Source: Martinezella rhizogenes (GTDB taxonomy: Bacteria > Pseudomonadota > Alphaproteobacteria > Rhizobiales > Rhizobiaceae). From it: DNA of 64,000 nucleotides. A program made the translations under genes and the position numbers. The stretch lies in the NCBI RefSeq assembly GCF_007002745.1, contig NZ_SGNY01000002.1:124001-188000 (forward strand), written 5' to 3'. Below, piece by piece: positions 27,077 to 38,149 of the stretch. Under the pieces are notes generated by a model, which searched no databases, was not told the origin of the DNA, and saw only the letters and a list, made by a program, of their open reading frames with translations. Positions within the stretch are counted from its first letter, which is position 1. The number at the start of each line of letters is the position of its first letter.

Positions 27077-27466
27077 TCAAACGCTGGCTTCTGCCTCGCG
27101 CTGCTTTGCCAGCGCCGCCAGATCGGCGGGCTTCAGCTCAACCGATTCACCGCAGCCGCAGGCGGATGTCTGGTTCGGATTGTTGAAGGTGAAGCCGGAG
27201 CGCATCTTGGTCACTTCGAAATCCATCTGGGTGCCGAGCAGATAAAGCACGGCGGACGGCTGAACCCAGACCCTGGCGCCTTCGAATTCGACCAGATCGT
27301 CTTTCGCATCCGGCTCGGTCACGAGGTCGATGGTATATTCCATGCCCGCGCAGCCACCCTTCTTGATGCCGACGCGCACGCCCCTGGCGTCCGGGGCGGA
27401 ATTTTCGACGATTGCTTTAACACGCGAGGCAGCAGCCCCGGTCATGGTCATGATCGCAAAGCCCAT
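27077..27466 (-). CDS. sufA: Fe-S carrier/assembly protein of the HesB/IscA/SufA family
   Basis: 129 aa A-type carrier that receives clusters from SufBCD and delivers them to apoproteins. The three conserved cysteines are present in GGCAGMEY and the C-terminal SACGCGES. The ATG at 27466 follows GGAGAATGG; relatives vary in N-terminal length. Last gene of the leftward suf operon, separated from sufT by about 110 bp. Confidence 0.93.
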   Translation of the reverse strand: MGFAIMTMTGAAASRVKAIVENSAPDARGVRVGIKKGGCAGMEYTIDLVTEPDAKDDLVEFEGARVWVQPSAVLYLLGTQMDFEVTKMRSGFTFNNPNQTSACGCGESVELKPADLAALAKQREAEASV

Positions 27467-27577
27467 GGGCCCATTCTCCTTCGACAATCGAGTTCAAGGC
27501 TCGATGCTTATGGAATTCAATTTAAGTGCACCCGACAATGTCATCAAGAGATGACACCTGTCAAAATCGCGTCAGAC

Positions 27578-27961
27578 TTAATACCAGCCGACGGCGACCT
27601 GCGCTTCTTCCGACATGCGGTCCGGTGTCCACGGCGGATCGAATGTCATTTCGACGGTAACACCGGAAACACCCTCGACAGCACCAACCGCGTTTTCCAC
27701 CCAGCCCGGCATTTCACCGGCCACCGGGCAACCGGGTGCCGTCAGCGTCATGACGATCTTGACCATCCGGTCGTCTTCGATGTCGATCTTGTAGATCAGA
27801 CCAAGTTCGAAAATATCGGCCGGAATTTCCGGGTCATAGACGGTTTTCAGCGCCGAGATCACGTCGTCGCTGAGACGCGCCAGCTCGTCAGGCGGAATGG
27901 AAGACGGCTTTGCCGCTTCTTCGGTCGCATCGGGTGTCTTTGCAGTGGCTTCCGCAGTCAT
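27578..27961 (-). CDS. sufT: SUF system Fe-S maturation factor (DUF59/MIP18 family)
   Basis: 127 aa. An Ala/Thr-rich N terminus precedes the DUF59 core (residues about 27-125): VYDPEIPADIFELGLIYKIDIE, then MTLTAPGCPVAGEMPGWVENAV with the conserved Cys, and VEMTFDPPWTPDRMSEEA. Helps transfer clusters to client proteins. In Agrobacterium literature this position of the operon is called sufX. Lies between sufS and sufA. Confidence 0.9.
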   Translation of the reverse strand: MTAEATAKTPDATEEAAKPSSIPPDELARLSDDVISALKTVYDPEIPADIFELGLIYKIDIEDDRMVKIVMTLTAPGCPVAGEMPGWVENAVGAVEGVSGVTVEMTFDPPWTPDRMSEEAQVAVGWY

Positions 27962-27997
27962 GGTCTGATCCTCAATCCTGATCTCTTGATGACGATA

Positions 27998-29248
27998 TCA
28001 GGCGAAAAATTTGCGCGCATAGTCCAGCGCCTCAACAAGAGAGTCTACTTCGGCGCGGGTATTGTAAAGGCCGAACGATGCCCGGCATGTGGAGGTGACG
28101 CCGAACCGTTTCAAGAGCGGCATGGCGCAATGGGTGCCGGCCCGCACGGCAACGCCGCGCCGGTCAATCACCATCGAGACATCATGGGCATGGATGCCGG
28201 CAAGCTCGAAGGAGAAGATGCCGCCCTTGTCAGGCGCATTGCCGATGATGCGCAGCGAATTGATTTCGCGCAGGCGCTCTGCGGCATAAGCGGCAAGATC
28301 GGCCTCATGTGCAGCAATCGCGGCACGGCCGAGATTATCCATGTAATCAAGCGCGTAACCGAGGCCGATCGCCTGCACGATGGGTGGCGTGCCGGCTTCG
28401 AAACGGTGCGGCGGCTCGTTATAGGTGACATTGTCTTCGGAAACGTCGAGGATCATCTCGCCGCCGCCCTGGAACGGCTGCATCTCGCGCAGGCGATCCG
28501 CCTTGCCATAGAGCACGCCGATGCCCGAGGGACCGTAAAGCTTGTGGCCGGTCATCACATACCAGTCGCAATCGATATCGCGCACGTCGACCGGCATGTG
28601 AACCGCGCCCTGCGAACCATCGATCAGCACCGGAATACCGCGCTCATGCGCGATGCGGCAGATTTCCTTGACCGGCACGATGGTACCGAGCGCATTCGAC
28701 ATATGGGTGATGGCAACGAGCTTGGTGCGCTCCGTCAGGCTCTTTTCGAAAGCCTCGATGTGGAACGCGCCGTCATCATCAACAGGCACCCAGACGAGCT
28801 TCGCACCCTGCCGCTCGCGGATGAAATGCCACGGCACGATGTTGGAATGATGCTCCATGATCGAGATGACGATCTCGTCGCCCTCACCGATCTTGGGCAT
28901 GCCGTAACCATAGGCAACCGTATTGATCGCCTCGGTCGAGGATTTGGTGAAGACGATCTCGTCCACCGAACTGGCGTTCAGGAACCGGCGCACCTTTTCG
29001 CGCGCCGCCTCATAGGCGTCGGTTGCGGCATTGGAGAGGAAATGCAGGCCGCGATGCACATTGGCATATTCGTTCGCATAAGCATGCGAAACGGCGTCGA
29101 TCACCACCTGCGGTTTTTGAGCGGACGCGCCGTTGTCGAGATAGACCAGCGGCTTGCCATAGACCTCGCGCGACAGGATCGGGAAATCCCGGCGCACGGC
29201 TTCGATGTCATAAGGGGCCGCCACTGCGGCGCGTTCGCTCTCAGGCAT
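27998..29248 (-). CDS. sufS: Cysteine desulfurase, SufS type
   Basis: 416 aa PLP enzyme that takes sulfur from L-cysteine for the SufBCD scaffold. Group II features: PLP lysine in MTGHKLYGPSG, N-terminal VYLDNGASAQKPQVVIDA, and catalytic cysteine in VRAGTHCAMPLLKRFG. Its ATG overlaps the end of sufD by 8 bp, indicating coupling. No sufE is adjacent, so the sulfur-transfer partner must be elsewhere. Confidence 0.96.
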   Translation of the reverse strand: MPESERAAVAAPYDIEAVRRDFPILSREVYGKPLVYLDNGASAQKPQVVIDAVSHAYANEYANVHRGLHFLSNAATDAYEAAREKVRRFLNASSVDEIVFTKSSTEAINTVAYGYGMPKIGEGDEIVISIMEHHSNIVPWHFIRERQGAKLVWVPVDDDGAFHIEAFEKSLTERTKLVAITHMSNALGTIVPVKEICRIAHERGIPVLIDGSQGAVHMPVDVRDIDCDWYVMTGHKLYGPSGIGVLYGKADRLREMQPFQGGGEMILDVSEDNVTYNEPPHRFEAGTPPIVQAIGLGYALDYMDNLGRAAIAAHEADLAAYAAERLREINSLRIIGNAPDKGGIFSFELAGIHAHDVSMVIDRRGVAVRAGTHCAMPLLKRFGVTSTCRASFGLYNTRAEVDSLVEALDYARKFFA

Positions 29249-30512
29249 GATGTTCCAGCCAGCCGGAGATGATCGTCTCCAGCGCCTCTACCAGATTTTC
29301 TTCTTCCAGTTCCTCGACGATCTCGGCGACGAAGGCGTTGACGAGCATCGCCCGCGCCTTTGCCCGCGGTACGCCGCGCGCCATCAGGTAATAGAGATGG
29401 TTGTCGCTGATATCGGCAACCGTCGCACCATGGCCGCACTGAACGTCGTCAGCGAAGATTTCCAGTTCCGGCTTTGCCGAGAACTCGCCATCGTCAGACA
29501 TCAGCAGCGTATTGCACGCCATCTTCGCGTCGGTCTTCTGGGCATCGGGCGCCACCCGGATCATGCCCTGGAAAATGCCCTTGGCACGGTCGAACACCAC
29601 GTTGCGGAACACTTCCGTCGAGGTCGTGTTCGGCACGTTGTGGCCAAGAACCATCGTCACGTCGGTATGGGTTTCACCACCCAAAAGGTTGACGCCGCGA
29701 ACGATGAGGTCCGTGCCCTCGCCTTCCACGTCGATGCGCAGTTCCTGCCGCACCAGCTTGCCGCCGGCATTGACAATGAACAGGCGGATCTTGGCATCCG
29801 CGCCGATTTTCATGCGCAGCTGGGCAAGATGGATATCGGCTGCACCCTGTTGCTGCAGGATGATCCAGGTCACTTCCGCACCGTCTTCAACGACGATGTC
29901 GGTAACGGAGGAAACAAAGGCTGCATCGGACGTCACCGAAAGGTGACGCTCGATGACGGTTGCCTTGGAACCCTTGCCGAAACGAACCGGGAAGCGGCTG
30001 TGAACCTGGCCTGCGCCATGGACCGCCTGCAACTCGATCGGCTTTTCGATCTCGGCATCGGCAGGGATATCGAGCACCAGACCATCGCGCACGAAGCTGC
30101 CGTTGATGCGGCCGATCGCGTCATCCTTGCTGGCTTCCGCAAGGCCTGCGGCCGCGGAACCGTCAGCCAGGCTTTCGGCAAAGCGCGACACGCGGATGTC
30201 TTCGATCTTGCCGACATCGGCCGTGCCGTGCTGCATATAGGCAACCAGAGAGCCGGCAACCGTCGGCGCCTGCTTCTCGATGACCGGCGCGGGCCGGTCT
30301 TCCGGAACGGCACGCAGCAGGCTTTTCAGATCGGTATAGTGCCACGCCTCGATGCGGCGGGTCGGAAGACCACCGGTCTTCAGATCATCAAACAGCACGT
30401 CGCGGGCAGCGACAACGGCACCGTCACCGGGCAATTCGCTGAACTTGGCGGTATAGGCATCGACCAGCGCGGTTTCCGCTGGCGTCAGCCGGTTGGTAGC
30501 TTGAATGTTCAT
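29241..30512 (-). CDS. sufD: Fe-S cluster assembly protein SufD
   Basis: 423 aa scaffold subunit pairing with SufB. The conserved C-terminal part shows DVQCGHGATVADISDNHLYYLMARGVPRAKARAMLVNAF, typical of SufB/SufD. ATG 30512 sits seven bases after GGAGGT; other candidates at 30518 and 30521 are too close to that site. Co-directional between sufC (24 bp) and sufS (8 bp overlap). Confidence 0.96.
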   Translation of the reverse strand: MNIQATNRLTPAETALVDAYTAKFSELPGDGAVVAARDVLFDDLKTGGLPTRRIEAWHYTDLKSLLRAVPEDRPAPVIEKQAPTVAGSLVAYMQHGTADVGKIEDIRVSRFAESLADGSAAAGLAEASKDDAIGRINGSFVRDGLVLDIPADAEIEKPIELQAVHGAGQVHSRFPVRFGKGSKATVIERHLSVTSDAAFVSSVTDIVVEDGAEVTWIILQQQGAADIHLAQLRMKIGADAKIRLFIVNAGGKLVRQELRIDVEGEGTDLIVRGVNLLGGETHTDVTMVLGHNVPNTTSTEVFRNVVFDRAKGIFQGMIRVAPDAQKTDAKMACNTLLMSDDGEFSAKPELEIFADDVQCGHGATVADISDNHLYYLMARGVPRAKARAMLVNAFVAEIVEELEEENLVEALETIISGWLEHHA

Positions 30513-30536
30513 GGACATCACCTCCTGGCCTCTGGC

Positions 30537-31292
30537 TTAGGCCGCTTCACCGATGATGTCGGCGTAACCATTGTTTTCCAGTTCCAGCGCCAGCGCCTTG
30601 TCACCCGAGCGGATGATCTTGCCCTTGTAGAGAACGTGAACGCTGTCAGGCACGATGTAATCAAGCAGGCGCTGATAGTGGGTGATGACGACGGTGGCGC
30701 GATCCGGCGACTTCAGCGCGTTGACGCCGTCAGCAACGATCTTCAGGGCGTCAATGTCGAGACCGCTATCGGTTTCGTCGAGCACGCAGAGTTTCGGCTC
30801 CAAGAGCGCCATCTGCAGGATTTCGGCGCGCTTCTTCTCACCGCCGGAGAAGCCGACGTTCAGCGGACGCTTCAGCATCTCCATGTCGATCTTCAGATCG
30901 CCGGCCGCTTCCTTGACGCGGCGGATGAAGTCCGGCGTCGTCAGCTCGGACTCGCCGCGCGCCTTGCGCTGCTCGTTCATCGCAACCTTCAGGAACTGCA
31001 TGGTGGCGACACCGGGAATTTCAACCGGATACTGGAAGGCAAGGAAGATGCCCTTGGCCGCACGCTCGGCAGCATCCAGTTCCAGAATGCTTTCGCCGTT
31101 GTAGAGAATGTCACCGGAGGTGACTTCATAATCTTCGCGACCCGACAGGATGTAGGACAGCGTCGACTTGCCGGAACCGTTCGGCCCCATGATGGCGGCA
31201 ACCTCACCGGCAGCAACCTTCAGGTTGAGACCCTTGATGATCTCGGTTTCGGTATCGGCGATCTTTGCGTGCAGGTCGATGATTTCAAGCAT
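30537..31292 (-). CDS. sufC: Fe-S cluster assembly ATPase SufC
   Basis: 251 aa ABC-type ATPase that drives the SufBCD scaffold. Walker A GPNGSGKST, SufC-specific signature SGGEKKRAEILQMA, and Walker B CVLDETDSGLDIDAL are all present. ATG 31292 follows CAGGAACAAAACC; the frame is open six codons further. A RIME-like palindrome lies in the 180-bp gap from sufB. Confidence 0.97.
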   Translation of the reverse strand: MLEIIDLHAKIADTETEIIKGLNLKVAAGEVAAIMGPNGSGKSTLSYILSGREDYEVTSGDILYNGESILELDAAERAAKGIFLAFQYPVEIPGVATMQFLKVAMNEQRKARGESELTTPDFIRRVKEAAGDLKIDMEMLKRPLNVGFSGGEKKRAEILQMALLEPKLCVLDETDSGLDIDALKIVADGVNALKSPDRATVVITHYQRLLDYIVPDSVHVLYKGKIIRSGDKALALELENNGYADIIGEAA

Positions 31293-31370
31293 GGTTTTGT
31301 TCCTGTTCATGGTGCGGTTTCAAGGACCGCCTCGTGCGCCCCGTCAGGGCTTGTCTCAAATCTCTCATCC

Positions 31371-31462
31371 GTCATCCTCGGGCTTGACCCGAGGATCCAG
31401 GAAGTGGGTTGTCTCTGCTCAGGCCAAGGGCCGTAGATCCTCGGGTCAAGCCCGAGGATGAC
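31371..31462. repeat. RIME-like palindromic repeat, copy 2 (inside suf operon)
   Basis: Inverted arms GTCATCCTCGGGCTTGACCC...GGGTCAAGCCCGAGGATGAC flank a variable centre. Located between sufB and sufC, within one transcript, so it would fold as a long hairpin in the mRNA. Confidence 0.9.
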
Positions 31463-31474
31463 GTCGAGCAAGAG

Positions 31475-32944
<1,470 letters not shown>

Positions 32945-33142
32945 GTCGTTCTCCAATCTCGCCGGAGCCAAGGTCCGGTGGCTTGTCAACGTATCAAGGC
33001 GGAAAGCCGCCTTATTCATCTTCGGGCAAATCGTTCCGAGCCGTCAGCCGGGGCGGAGCTTATACCCATGTAGGTGCGGGATGGCGCTTTTCACACATCC
33101 CGGCAAGCGGAAAATTGCTATTCCGCAATTCTTTGCCGCATT

Positions 33143-34312
33143 TTACGCGGCCTGACCGGCCAGCCTGCGCCGCCCGGCAATTTTCGTGAACGCTGCAAGC
33201 GTCCTGTCTATGTCCGCCTCGTCAGTCGCATGGCCAAGCGAAATCCTGAGCGCGCCGAGCTTCGGATCACGCCCCATCGCGCTCAGCACATGGCTTTCCC
33301 CCACCTTGCCGGACGAGCAGGCCGAACCGGCAGACAGCGCAATACCTTCTATATCGAAGGCGATCTGCCCCGTTTCCGCCTTCAGGCCAGGCAGGGTGAA
33401 AAACGTGGTATTGCCGACACGGGCGACATCCTCGCCGTGAATGATCACGTCGGGCGCACTCACCCGCATGCCGTCCTCCAGTCGCGCCCGCAAAACGGCA
33501 AGACGCGCCGCTTCAACGCCCACAGTCAGGGTCGCAACAGCCGCCGCAGCACCGAAACCGATGACAGACAGGGTATTTTCCGTACCCGAGCGATGTCCCT
33601 TCTCCTGCCCGCCGCCATGGATCAGCGGCTTCGGCATCATCACCTCACCGCGCGAGATGAGAGCGCCGACACCCTTGGGTCCACCAAGCTTGTGCGACGA
33701 GACGACGAGGAAATCGGCATCGAGTGCATTGATATCGAGCGGAATACGGCCTGCCGCCTGCACGGCGTCGACAACCATCAATCCGCCGGCCGCATGCACC
33801 AGCCGCGCCGCTTCCGCCACCGGCTGAACTATTCCGGTCTCATTGTTCACCAGCATGCAGGCAACCATCGGCAGGCCGGCAGCGGCATCGTGTGACGCCA
33901 GCAGCACCTCAAGCGCCGCAAGGTCAAGGACACCCGCTGACGTTACGGGAACTTCCGCAACGTCATCCTTGCCGAACCGTCCGCCTTCGCGGAAAGCCGG
34001 ATGTTCGATGGCCGAAACGTAAAGGCGGCTGACCCGCACCGGGCTGCGCCCCATTTTGAATTCGGGTGTCAGCACCAGATTGGCAGCTTCCGTCGCCCCG
34101 CTGGTGAAGGTGACATGGGCAGCCTGCGCACCGGCAAGCGCTGCAACCTCGCGGCGGGCGGTCTCGATGGCAGCGCGGGCCGCACGCCCTTCCCGGTGAA
34201 CCGAAGACGGGTTGCCGGCAAGATCGAGCGCAGCCACAAGAACATCACGCACGGCGGGCAAAAGCGGCGCCGTGGCGTTCCAGTCCATATATGTGCGCGT
34301 CAAAACCGTCAT
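33143..34312 (-). CDS. sufS2: Cysteine desulfurase, IscS/NifS-like (sufS2 position)
   Basis: 389 aa PLP enzyme, group I: PLP lysine in VVSSHKLGGPKG, the catalytic-loop signature SAGSACSSGKVGESHV, and N-terminal YMDWNATAPLLPAV. First gene of the suf operon. In Agrobacterium tumefaciens the operon sufS2BCDS1XA begins the same way. Having both group I and group II desulfurases in one operon suggests sulfur supply is split between the SUF scaffold and other users. Confidence 0.93.
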   Translation of the reverse strand: MTVLTRTYMDWNATAPLLPAVRDVLVAALDLAGNPSSVHREGRAARAAIETARREVAALAGAQAAHVTFTSGATEAANLVLTPEFKMGRSPVRVSRLYVSAIEHPAFREGGRFGKDDVAEVPVTSAGVLDLAALEVLLASHDAAAGLPMVACMLVNNETGIVQPVAEAARLVHAAGGLMVVDAVQAAGRIPLDINALDADFLVVSSHKLGGPKGVGALISRGEVMMPKPLIHGGGQEKGHRSGTENTLSVIGFGAAAAVATLTVGVEAARLAVLRARLEDGMRVSAPDVIIHGEDVARVGNTTFFTLPGLKAETGQIAFDIEGIALSAGSACSSGKVGESHVLSAMGRDPKLGALRISLGHATDEADIDRTLAAFTKIAGRRRLAGQAA

Positions 34313-34398
34313 GGCGGTGAAGCTTTATCCAATCTTCAATGCGCAAAAACGCATTTTTCTTGAAATTACAGTTGCGCTTGCCTTATGACACCACCCGA

Positions 34399-34448
34399 GT
34401 GCTTAAGCACACGCAAAGTTTCGAATTGTTCTAAACTGCGTTCTAGAA
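34399..34448. promoter_or_regulatory. Candidate iron/Fe-S regulatory sites upstream of the suf operon
   Basis: GTGCTTAAGCAC (34399-34410) is a perfect 12-bp palindrome. TTCTAAA (34429-34435) and TTCTAGAA (34441-34448) are spaced one helical turn apart and resemble Irr/ICE-like half sites. They lie in the divergent region between suf and the hydrolase gene. Rhizobial suf operons are known to answer to RirA, Irr or IscR; assignment to a particular protein is inference. Confidence 0.35.
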
Positions 34449-34524
34449 AAGCTGACACAGTTCGTCAAGTCTTCTCATTGGCAGAATGCGGTTCGGGAAC
34501 GAAAAAACACGGACCGGAGTACCA

Positions 34525-35202
34525 ATGCCCGAAGTCATCTTTAACGGCCCTGCGGGTCGCCTCGAAGGCCGTTATCAACCCTCCAAGGAAAAGAGCGCGC
34601 CGATCGCGATCATCCTTCATCCGCATCCGCAGTTTGGCGGCACGATGAACAACCAGATCGTCTATCAGCTGTTCTATCTTTTCCAGAAGCGCGGTTTCAC
34701 GACGCTCCGGTTCAACTTCCGCTCCATCGGCCGCAGCCAGGGTGAGTTCGACCACGGCGCCGGCGAGCTTTCCGATGCCGCCTCCGCGCTCGACTGGGTG
34801 CAGAGCCTGCATCCCGATTCGAAAAGCTGCTGGGTCGCCGGTTATTCCTTCGGCGCCTGGATCGGCATGCAGCTTCTGATGCGCCGTCCGGAAATCGAAG
34901 GCTTCATGTCGATTGCGCCGCAGCCCAATACCTACGACTTCTCCTTCCTCGCTCCCTGCCCGTCCTCCGGCCTCATCATCAATGGTGATAGCGACAAGGT
35001 CGCGCCTGAGAAGGACGTCAACGGTCTGGTCGAAAAGCTGAAGACCCAGAAGGGCATCCTCATCACCCACCGCACCCTTCCCGGCGCCAACCACTTCTTC
35101 AACGGCAAGGTGGATGAGCTGATGGGCGAATGCGAGGACTACCTCGACCGCCGTCTGAACGGTGAGCTTGTGCCGGAACCGGCGGCGAAGCGTATTCGGT
35201 GA
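34525..35202 (+). CDS. Alpha/beta hydrolase (COG2945-type)
   Basis: About 225 aa cytoplasmic hydrolase. ATG 34525 follows CCGGAG. Features: ILHPHPQFGGTMNNQIV, LRFNFRSIGRSQG, the nucleophile elbow VAGYSFGAWIG, LIINGDSDKVAP for the acid, and PGANHFFNGKVDEL with the His. Substrate unknown. Diverges from the suf operon. Confidence 0.85.
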   Translation: MPEVIFNGPAGRLEGRYQPSKEKSAPIAIILHPHPQFGGTMNNQIVYQLFYLFQKRGFTTLRFNFRSIGRSQGEFDHGAGELSDAASALDWVQSLHPDSKSCWVAGYSFGAWIGMQLLMRRPEIEGFMSIAPQPNTYDFSFLAPCPSSGLIINGDSDKVAPEKDVNGLVEKLKTQKGILITHRTLPGANHFFNGKVDELMGECEDYLDRRLNGELVPEPAAKRIR

Positions 35203-35252
35203 TTGGCTGCCCGGTATCCGGGCAGGCTTGAATTCCTATAGTGATATCCGGC

Positions 35253-35430
35253 GGGCTGGGCTTACCCCCCTCTGCCCTGCCGGGCATCTCCCCCACAGGT
35301 GGGGAGATTGGCAAGACGCCTGCTCCTCGCCTAGACTGCCAGGTTAAAGATGGCCAGAAGGTCGCCACGATTCGATCTCCCTCCTTGTGGGGGAGATGTC
35401 CGGCAGGACAGAGGGGGGTAAGCCCCACCC
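35253..35430. repeat. Long imperfect inverted repeat, about 180 bp
   Basis: The left arm (35253-35309: GGGCTTACCCCCCTCTGCCC ... CATCTCCCCCACAGGTGGGGAGAT) and right arm (35375-35430: ATCTCCCTCCTTGTGGGGGA ... CAGAGGGGGGTAAGCCC) are reverse complements with few mismatches, around a unique centre of about 65 bp. Lies between the 3' ends of two convergent genes. Looks like a MITE-like or RIME-class element. Confidence 0.8.
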
Positions 35431-35449
35431 ACCATCTTATTCATGATCT

Positions 35450-36574
35450 TCATGGGGATCGCACCAAAACCCCACCCGTCACCGGCTCCTTCACCCCCGT
35501 CGTCCCAGGATAAGTCAGCGGCAGCCCTTGAAGCGAACGCACCGCCAGATAGGCCCAGGCCTCCGCTTCCATCGCACCGCCATCAAACCCCGCCTCTTCC
35601 GCCGCGATCACCCGCGCACCCGACTTTGCTGCAAGCTCGGCAAATTCCCCCATGATCACAGGGTTGAGCCGCCCACCACCGCAAACCACATAGGTCTTCG
35701 CCGTTTCCGGCAAATAGCTCGCCGATTTGAGGATCGCGGCCCCCGTCAGATGCGCCAGCGTCCGCGCCCCATCCGCCAGAGAAACCTCACCCTTTTTCGG
35801 CGGCACAAAATCACCGCGGTCCAGCGATCGGCGAATATTCGCCGAAAAGAACGGGCTTTCCATATAACGCGCCACCAGCGAGGCAACCACGCTGCCGCCC
35901 GCCGCCGTCTTCCCGCCTTTGTCGAAGGCCTTTCCCGTATGCGCCTCGATCCACTGGTCGATCAGCATGTTGCCGGGGCCGCTATCGAAAGCGGCAAGCC
36001 GCCCCGCCTCACCGATATAAGTCAGATTGGAGATACCGCCGATATTGACGAAAACGGCGGGCGTTTCGAACCCATCAGGCAGATTGGCGGAAAGCGCCAT
36101 GTGATAGGCGGGGATCAGCGGCGCGCCCTGCCCGCCATGCACCATGTCGTTGGCCCGCATGTCGTACACCACGTCGATGCCGGTTTCGGAGGCCAGCAGC
36201 GCGCCGTCGCCGATCTGTACGGTCAGTGCCTCATCCGGCCGGTGCAGCACGGTCTGTCCATGAAACCCGATGACATCGATATCACCGGGCAGAAGCCGGT
36301 GACGATGGAGAAAGGATTTCACCGCCGCCGCATGGGCAAGCGTCAACTTGCGCTCGGCCTCGCCCAGATCACCCGGACGCTCACGCCGTTCGCGGATGGA
36401 TTTGGCTGTCGTGAGCGCCTTCTGCCAGATGGCGCGCAGACCGGGATCATAGGGGAAATAACCGCTCGGCCCGTGTCGCACCACGTTTTCGCCATCCGTG
36501 CGTAACAGGGCTATATCGATACCGTCCATCGATGTGCCGCTCATCAACCCGATTGCCGTTTTAACCTCACCCAC
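35450..36574 (-). CDS. anmK: Anhydro-N-acetylmuramic acid kinase
   Basis: 374 aa. Phosphorylates and opens 1,6-anhydro-MurNAc during peptidoglycan recycling in the cytoplasm. The N-terminal phosphate motif [14 protein letters not shown], the middle [25 protein letters not shown], and the C-terminal [12 protein letters not shown] are family signatures. Divergent from tyrS with about 150 bp between. Confidence 0.96.
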   Translation of the reverse strand: MGEVKTAIGLMSGTSMDGIDIALLRTDGENVVRHGPSGYFPYDPGLRAIWQKALTTAKSIRERRERPGDLGEAERKLTLAHAAAVKSFLHRHRLLPGDIDVIGFHGQTVLHRPDEALTVQIGDGALLASETGIDVVYDMRANDMVHGGQGAPLIPAYHMALSANLPDGFETPAVFVNIGGISNLTYIGEAGRLAAFDSGPGNMLIDQWIEAHTGKAFDKGGKTAAGGSVVASLVARYMESPFFSANIRRSLDRGDFVPPKKGEVSLADGARTLAHLTGAAILKSASYLPETAKTYVVCGGGRLNPVIMGEFAELAAKSGARVIAAEEAGFDGGAMEAEAWAYLAVRSLQGLPLTYPGTTGVKEPVTGGVLVRSP

Positions 36575-36721
36575 GCGCCGCTCCCTTGCAATATCGAATC
36601 ATGCTGACATGAATCGCGGTTATTCATGGCCGAAACGGGTGCACTTTTTAAAAAACAGTGATAAAGCCCCGGCGTTCATTGGCTCCAATGAAGCAAATAT
36701 CCAACCAGAAAGTAAAAGGTT

Positions 36722-37975
36722 ATGTCCAGGTTCAAGTCCGATTTCCTCCGCACGCTCGATGAGCGCGGCTTCATTCACCAGATCTCCGATGAGGCAGGTC
36801 TCGACGAACTGTTCGCCAAGGAAACCGTGACCGCCTATATCGGCTATGACCCGACGGCTTCGAGTTTGCATGTCGGTCACCTCACCCAGATCATGATGCT
36901 GCACTGGATGCAGAAGACCGGCCACCAGCCGATCTCGCTGATGGGCGGCGGCACCGGCATGGTGGGCGATCCCTCCTTCAAGGAAGAGGCCCGCAAGCTG
37001 ATGACGATCGACATGATCGAGGACAACATCACGTCGCTCAAGCATGTCTTCGCCAACTACCTCGATTATGAACGCGCCAATAATCCGGCGCTGATGATCA
37101 ACAATGCCGACTGGCTGCGTGGCCTGAACTACCTCGAATTCCTGCGCGATGTCGGCCGCCATTTCTCGGTCAACCGCATGCTGTCCTTCGACAGCGTGAA
37201 GACGCGCCTCGACCGCGAGCAGTCGCTGTCCTTCCTCGAATTCAACTACATGATCCTGCAGGCCTACGATTACGTGGAGCTGAACCAGCGCACCGGTTGC
37301 CGGCTGCAGATGGGCGGTTCGGACCAGTGGGGCAACATCATCAACGGCATCGACCTCGGTCACCGCATGGGGACACCGCAGCTTTACGCGCTGACCTCAC
37401 CGCTTCTGACCACCTCTTCGGGTGCGAAGATGGGCAAGTCGGCATCGGGCGCCGTGTGGCTGAACAAGGACCTGCTGCCGGTCTATGATTTCTGGCAATA
37501 CTGGCGCAACACCGAAGATGCGGATGTCGTGCGCTTCGCCAAGCTCTTCACCACCCTGCCGATGGACGAAATCGCCCGCATTGCGGCGCTTGGCGGATCG
37601 GAGATCAACGAAGCGAAGAAGATCCTCGCAACCGAAGTGACGGCGATCCTGCATGGCCGCGCTGCAGCGGAAGAAGCGGCTGAAACCGCGCGCAAGACCT
37701 TCGAGGAAGGCGCGCTGGCTGAAAACCTGCCCTCCATCGAGGTTCCGGCATCCGAACTCGAAGCCGGCGTCGGCGTCCTCTCCCTCATCGTCCGCGCCGG
37801 CCTTGCCGGTTCGAACGGCGAAGCCCGCCGCCACGTTCAGGGCGGCGCGGTGAAGATCAACGATCAGGGTGTTTCCGACGAACGCCAGACGATCGGCACC
37901 GGTGAAGTGACCGGCGACGGCGTCATCAAGCTGTCCGTCGGCAAGAAGAAGCACGTTCTGGTTCGCCCGGCGTAA
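36722..37975 (+). CDS. tyrS: Tyrosyl-tRNA synthetase
   Basis: 417 aa class I synthetase charging tRNA-Tyr. HIGH-type motif LHVGHLTQ, tyrosine-pocket [16 protein letters not shown], and KMSKS-type [12 protein letters not shown] are visible, and a C-terminal S4 RNA-binding domain (about residues 350-415) ends the protein. Normal bacterial length. The anmK-tyrS divergent pairing places the tyrS promoter at 36575-36721. Confidence 0.97.
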   Translation: MSRFKSDFLRTLDERGFIHQISDEAGLDELFAKETVTAYIGYDPTASSLHVGHLTQIMMLHWMQKTGHQPISLMGGGTGMVGDPSFKEEARKLMTIDMIEDNITSLKHVFANYLDYERANNPALMINNADWLRGLNYLEFLRDVGRHFSVNRMLSFDSVKTRLDREQSLSFLEFNYMILQAYDYVELNQRTGCRLQMGGSDQWGNIINGIDLGHRMGTPQLYALTSPLLTTSSGAKMGKSASGAVWLNKDLLPVYDFWQYWRNTEDADVVRFAKLFTTLPMDEIARIAALGGSEINEAKKILATEVTAILHGRAAAEEAAETARKTFEEGALAENLPSIEVPASELEAGVGVLSLIVRAGLAGSNGEARRHVQGGAVKINDQGVSDERQTIGTGEVTGDGVIKLSVGKKKHVLVRPA

Positions 37976-38040
37976 GGGCAACGGAGAGATGTTCTTCCGG
38001 GGGAACGAAAGCATCTCCCGGGACAACTCCACCCCTCCCC

Positions 38041-38114
38041 GTCATCCTCGGGCTTGACCCGAGGATCCACAGCCCGGCGCAATGATGGATCCTCGGGTCA
38101 AGCCCGAGGATGAC
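38041..38114. repeat. RIME-like palindromic repeat, copy 3
   Basis: The cleanest copy: arms GTCATCCTCGGGCTTGACCC/GGGTCAAGCCCGAGGATGAC plus inner GAGGATCCA/TGGATCCTC. Sits between the convergent tyrS and AsmA-like genes. Confidence 0.92.
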
Positions 38115-38149
38115 GTCGAGTGTGTGGCCGCCTTGTGATGTGGGCCCTG

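Noticed and set aside
27551-29272. 573-codon rightward frame over sufT and sufS
   Set aside because: High-GC antisense frame, rich in His/Arg/Asp as expected for such shadows.
29247-31436. 729-codon rightward frame across the suf genes
   Set aside because: Antisense of sufD and sufC; the leftward genes carry clear family motifs.
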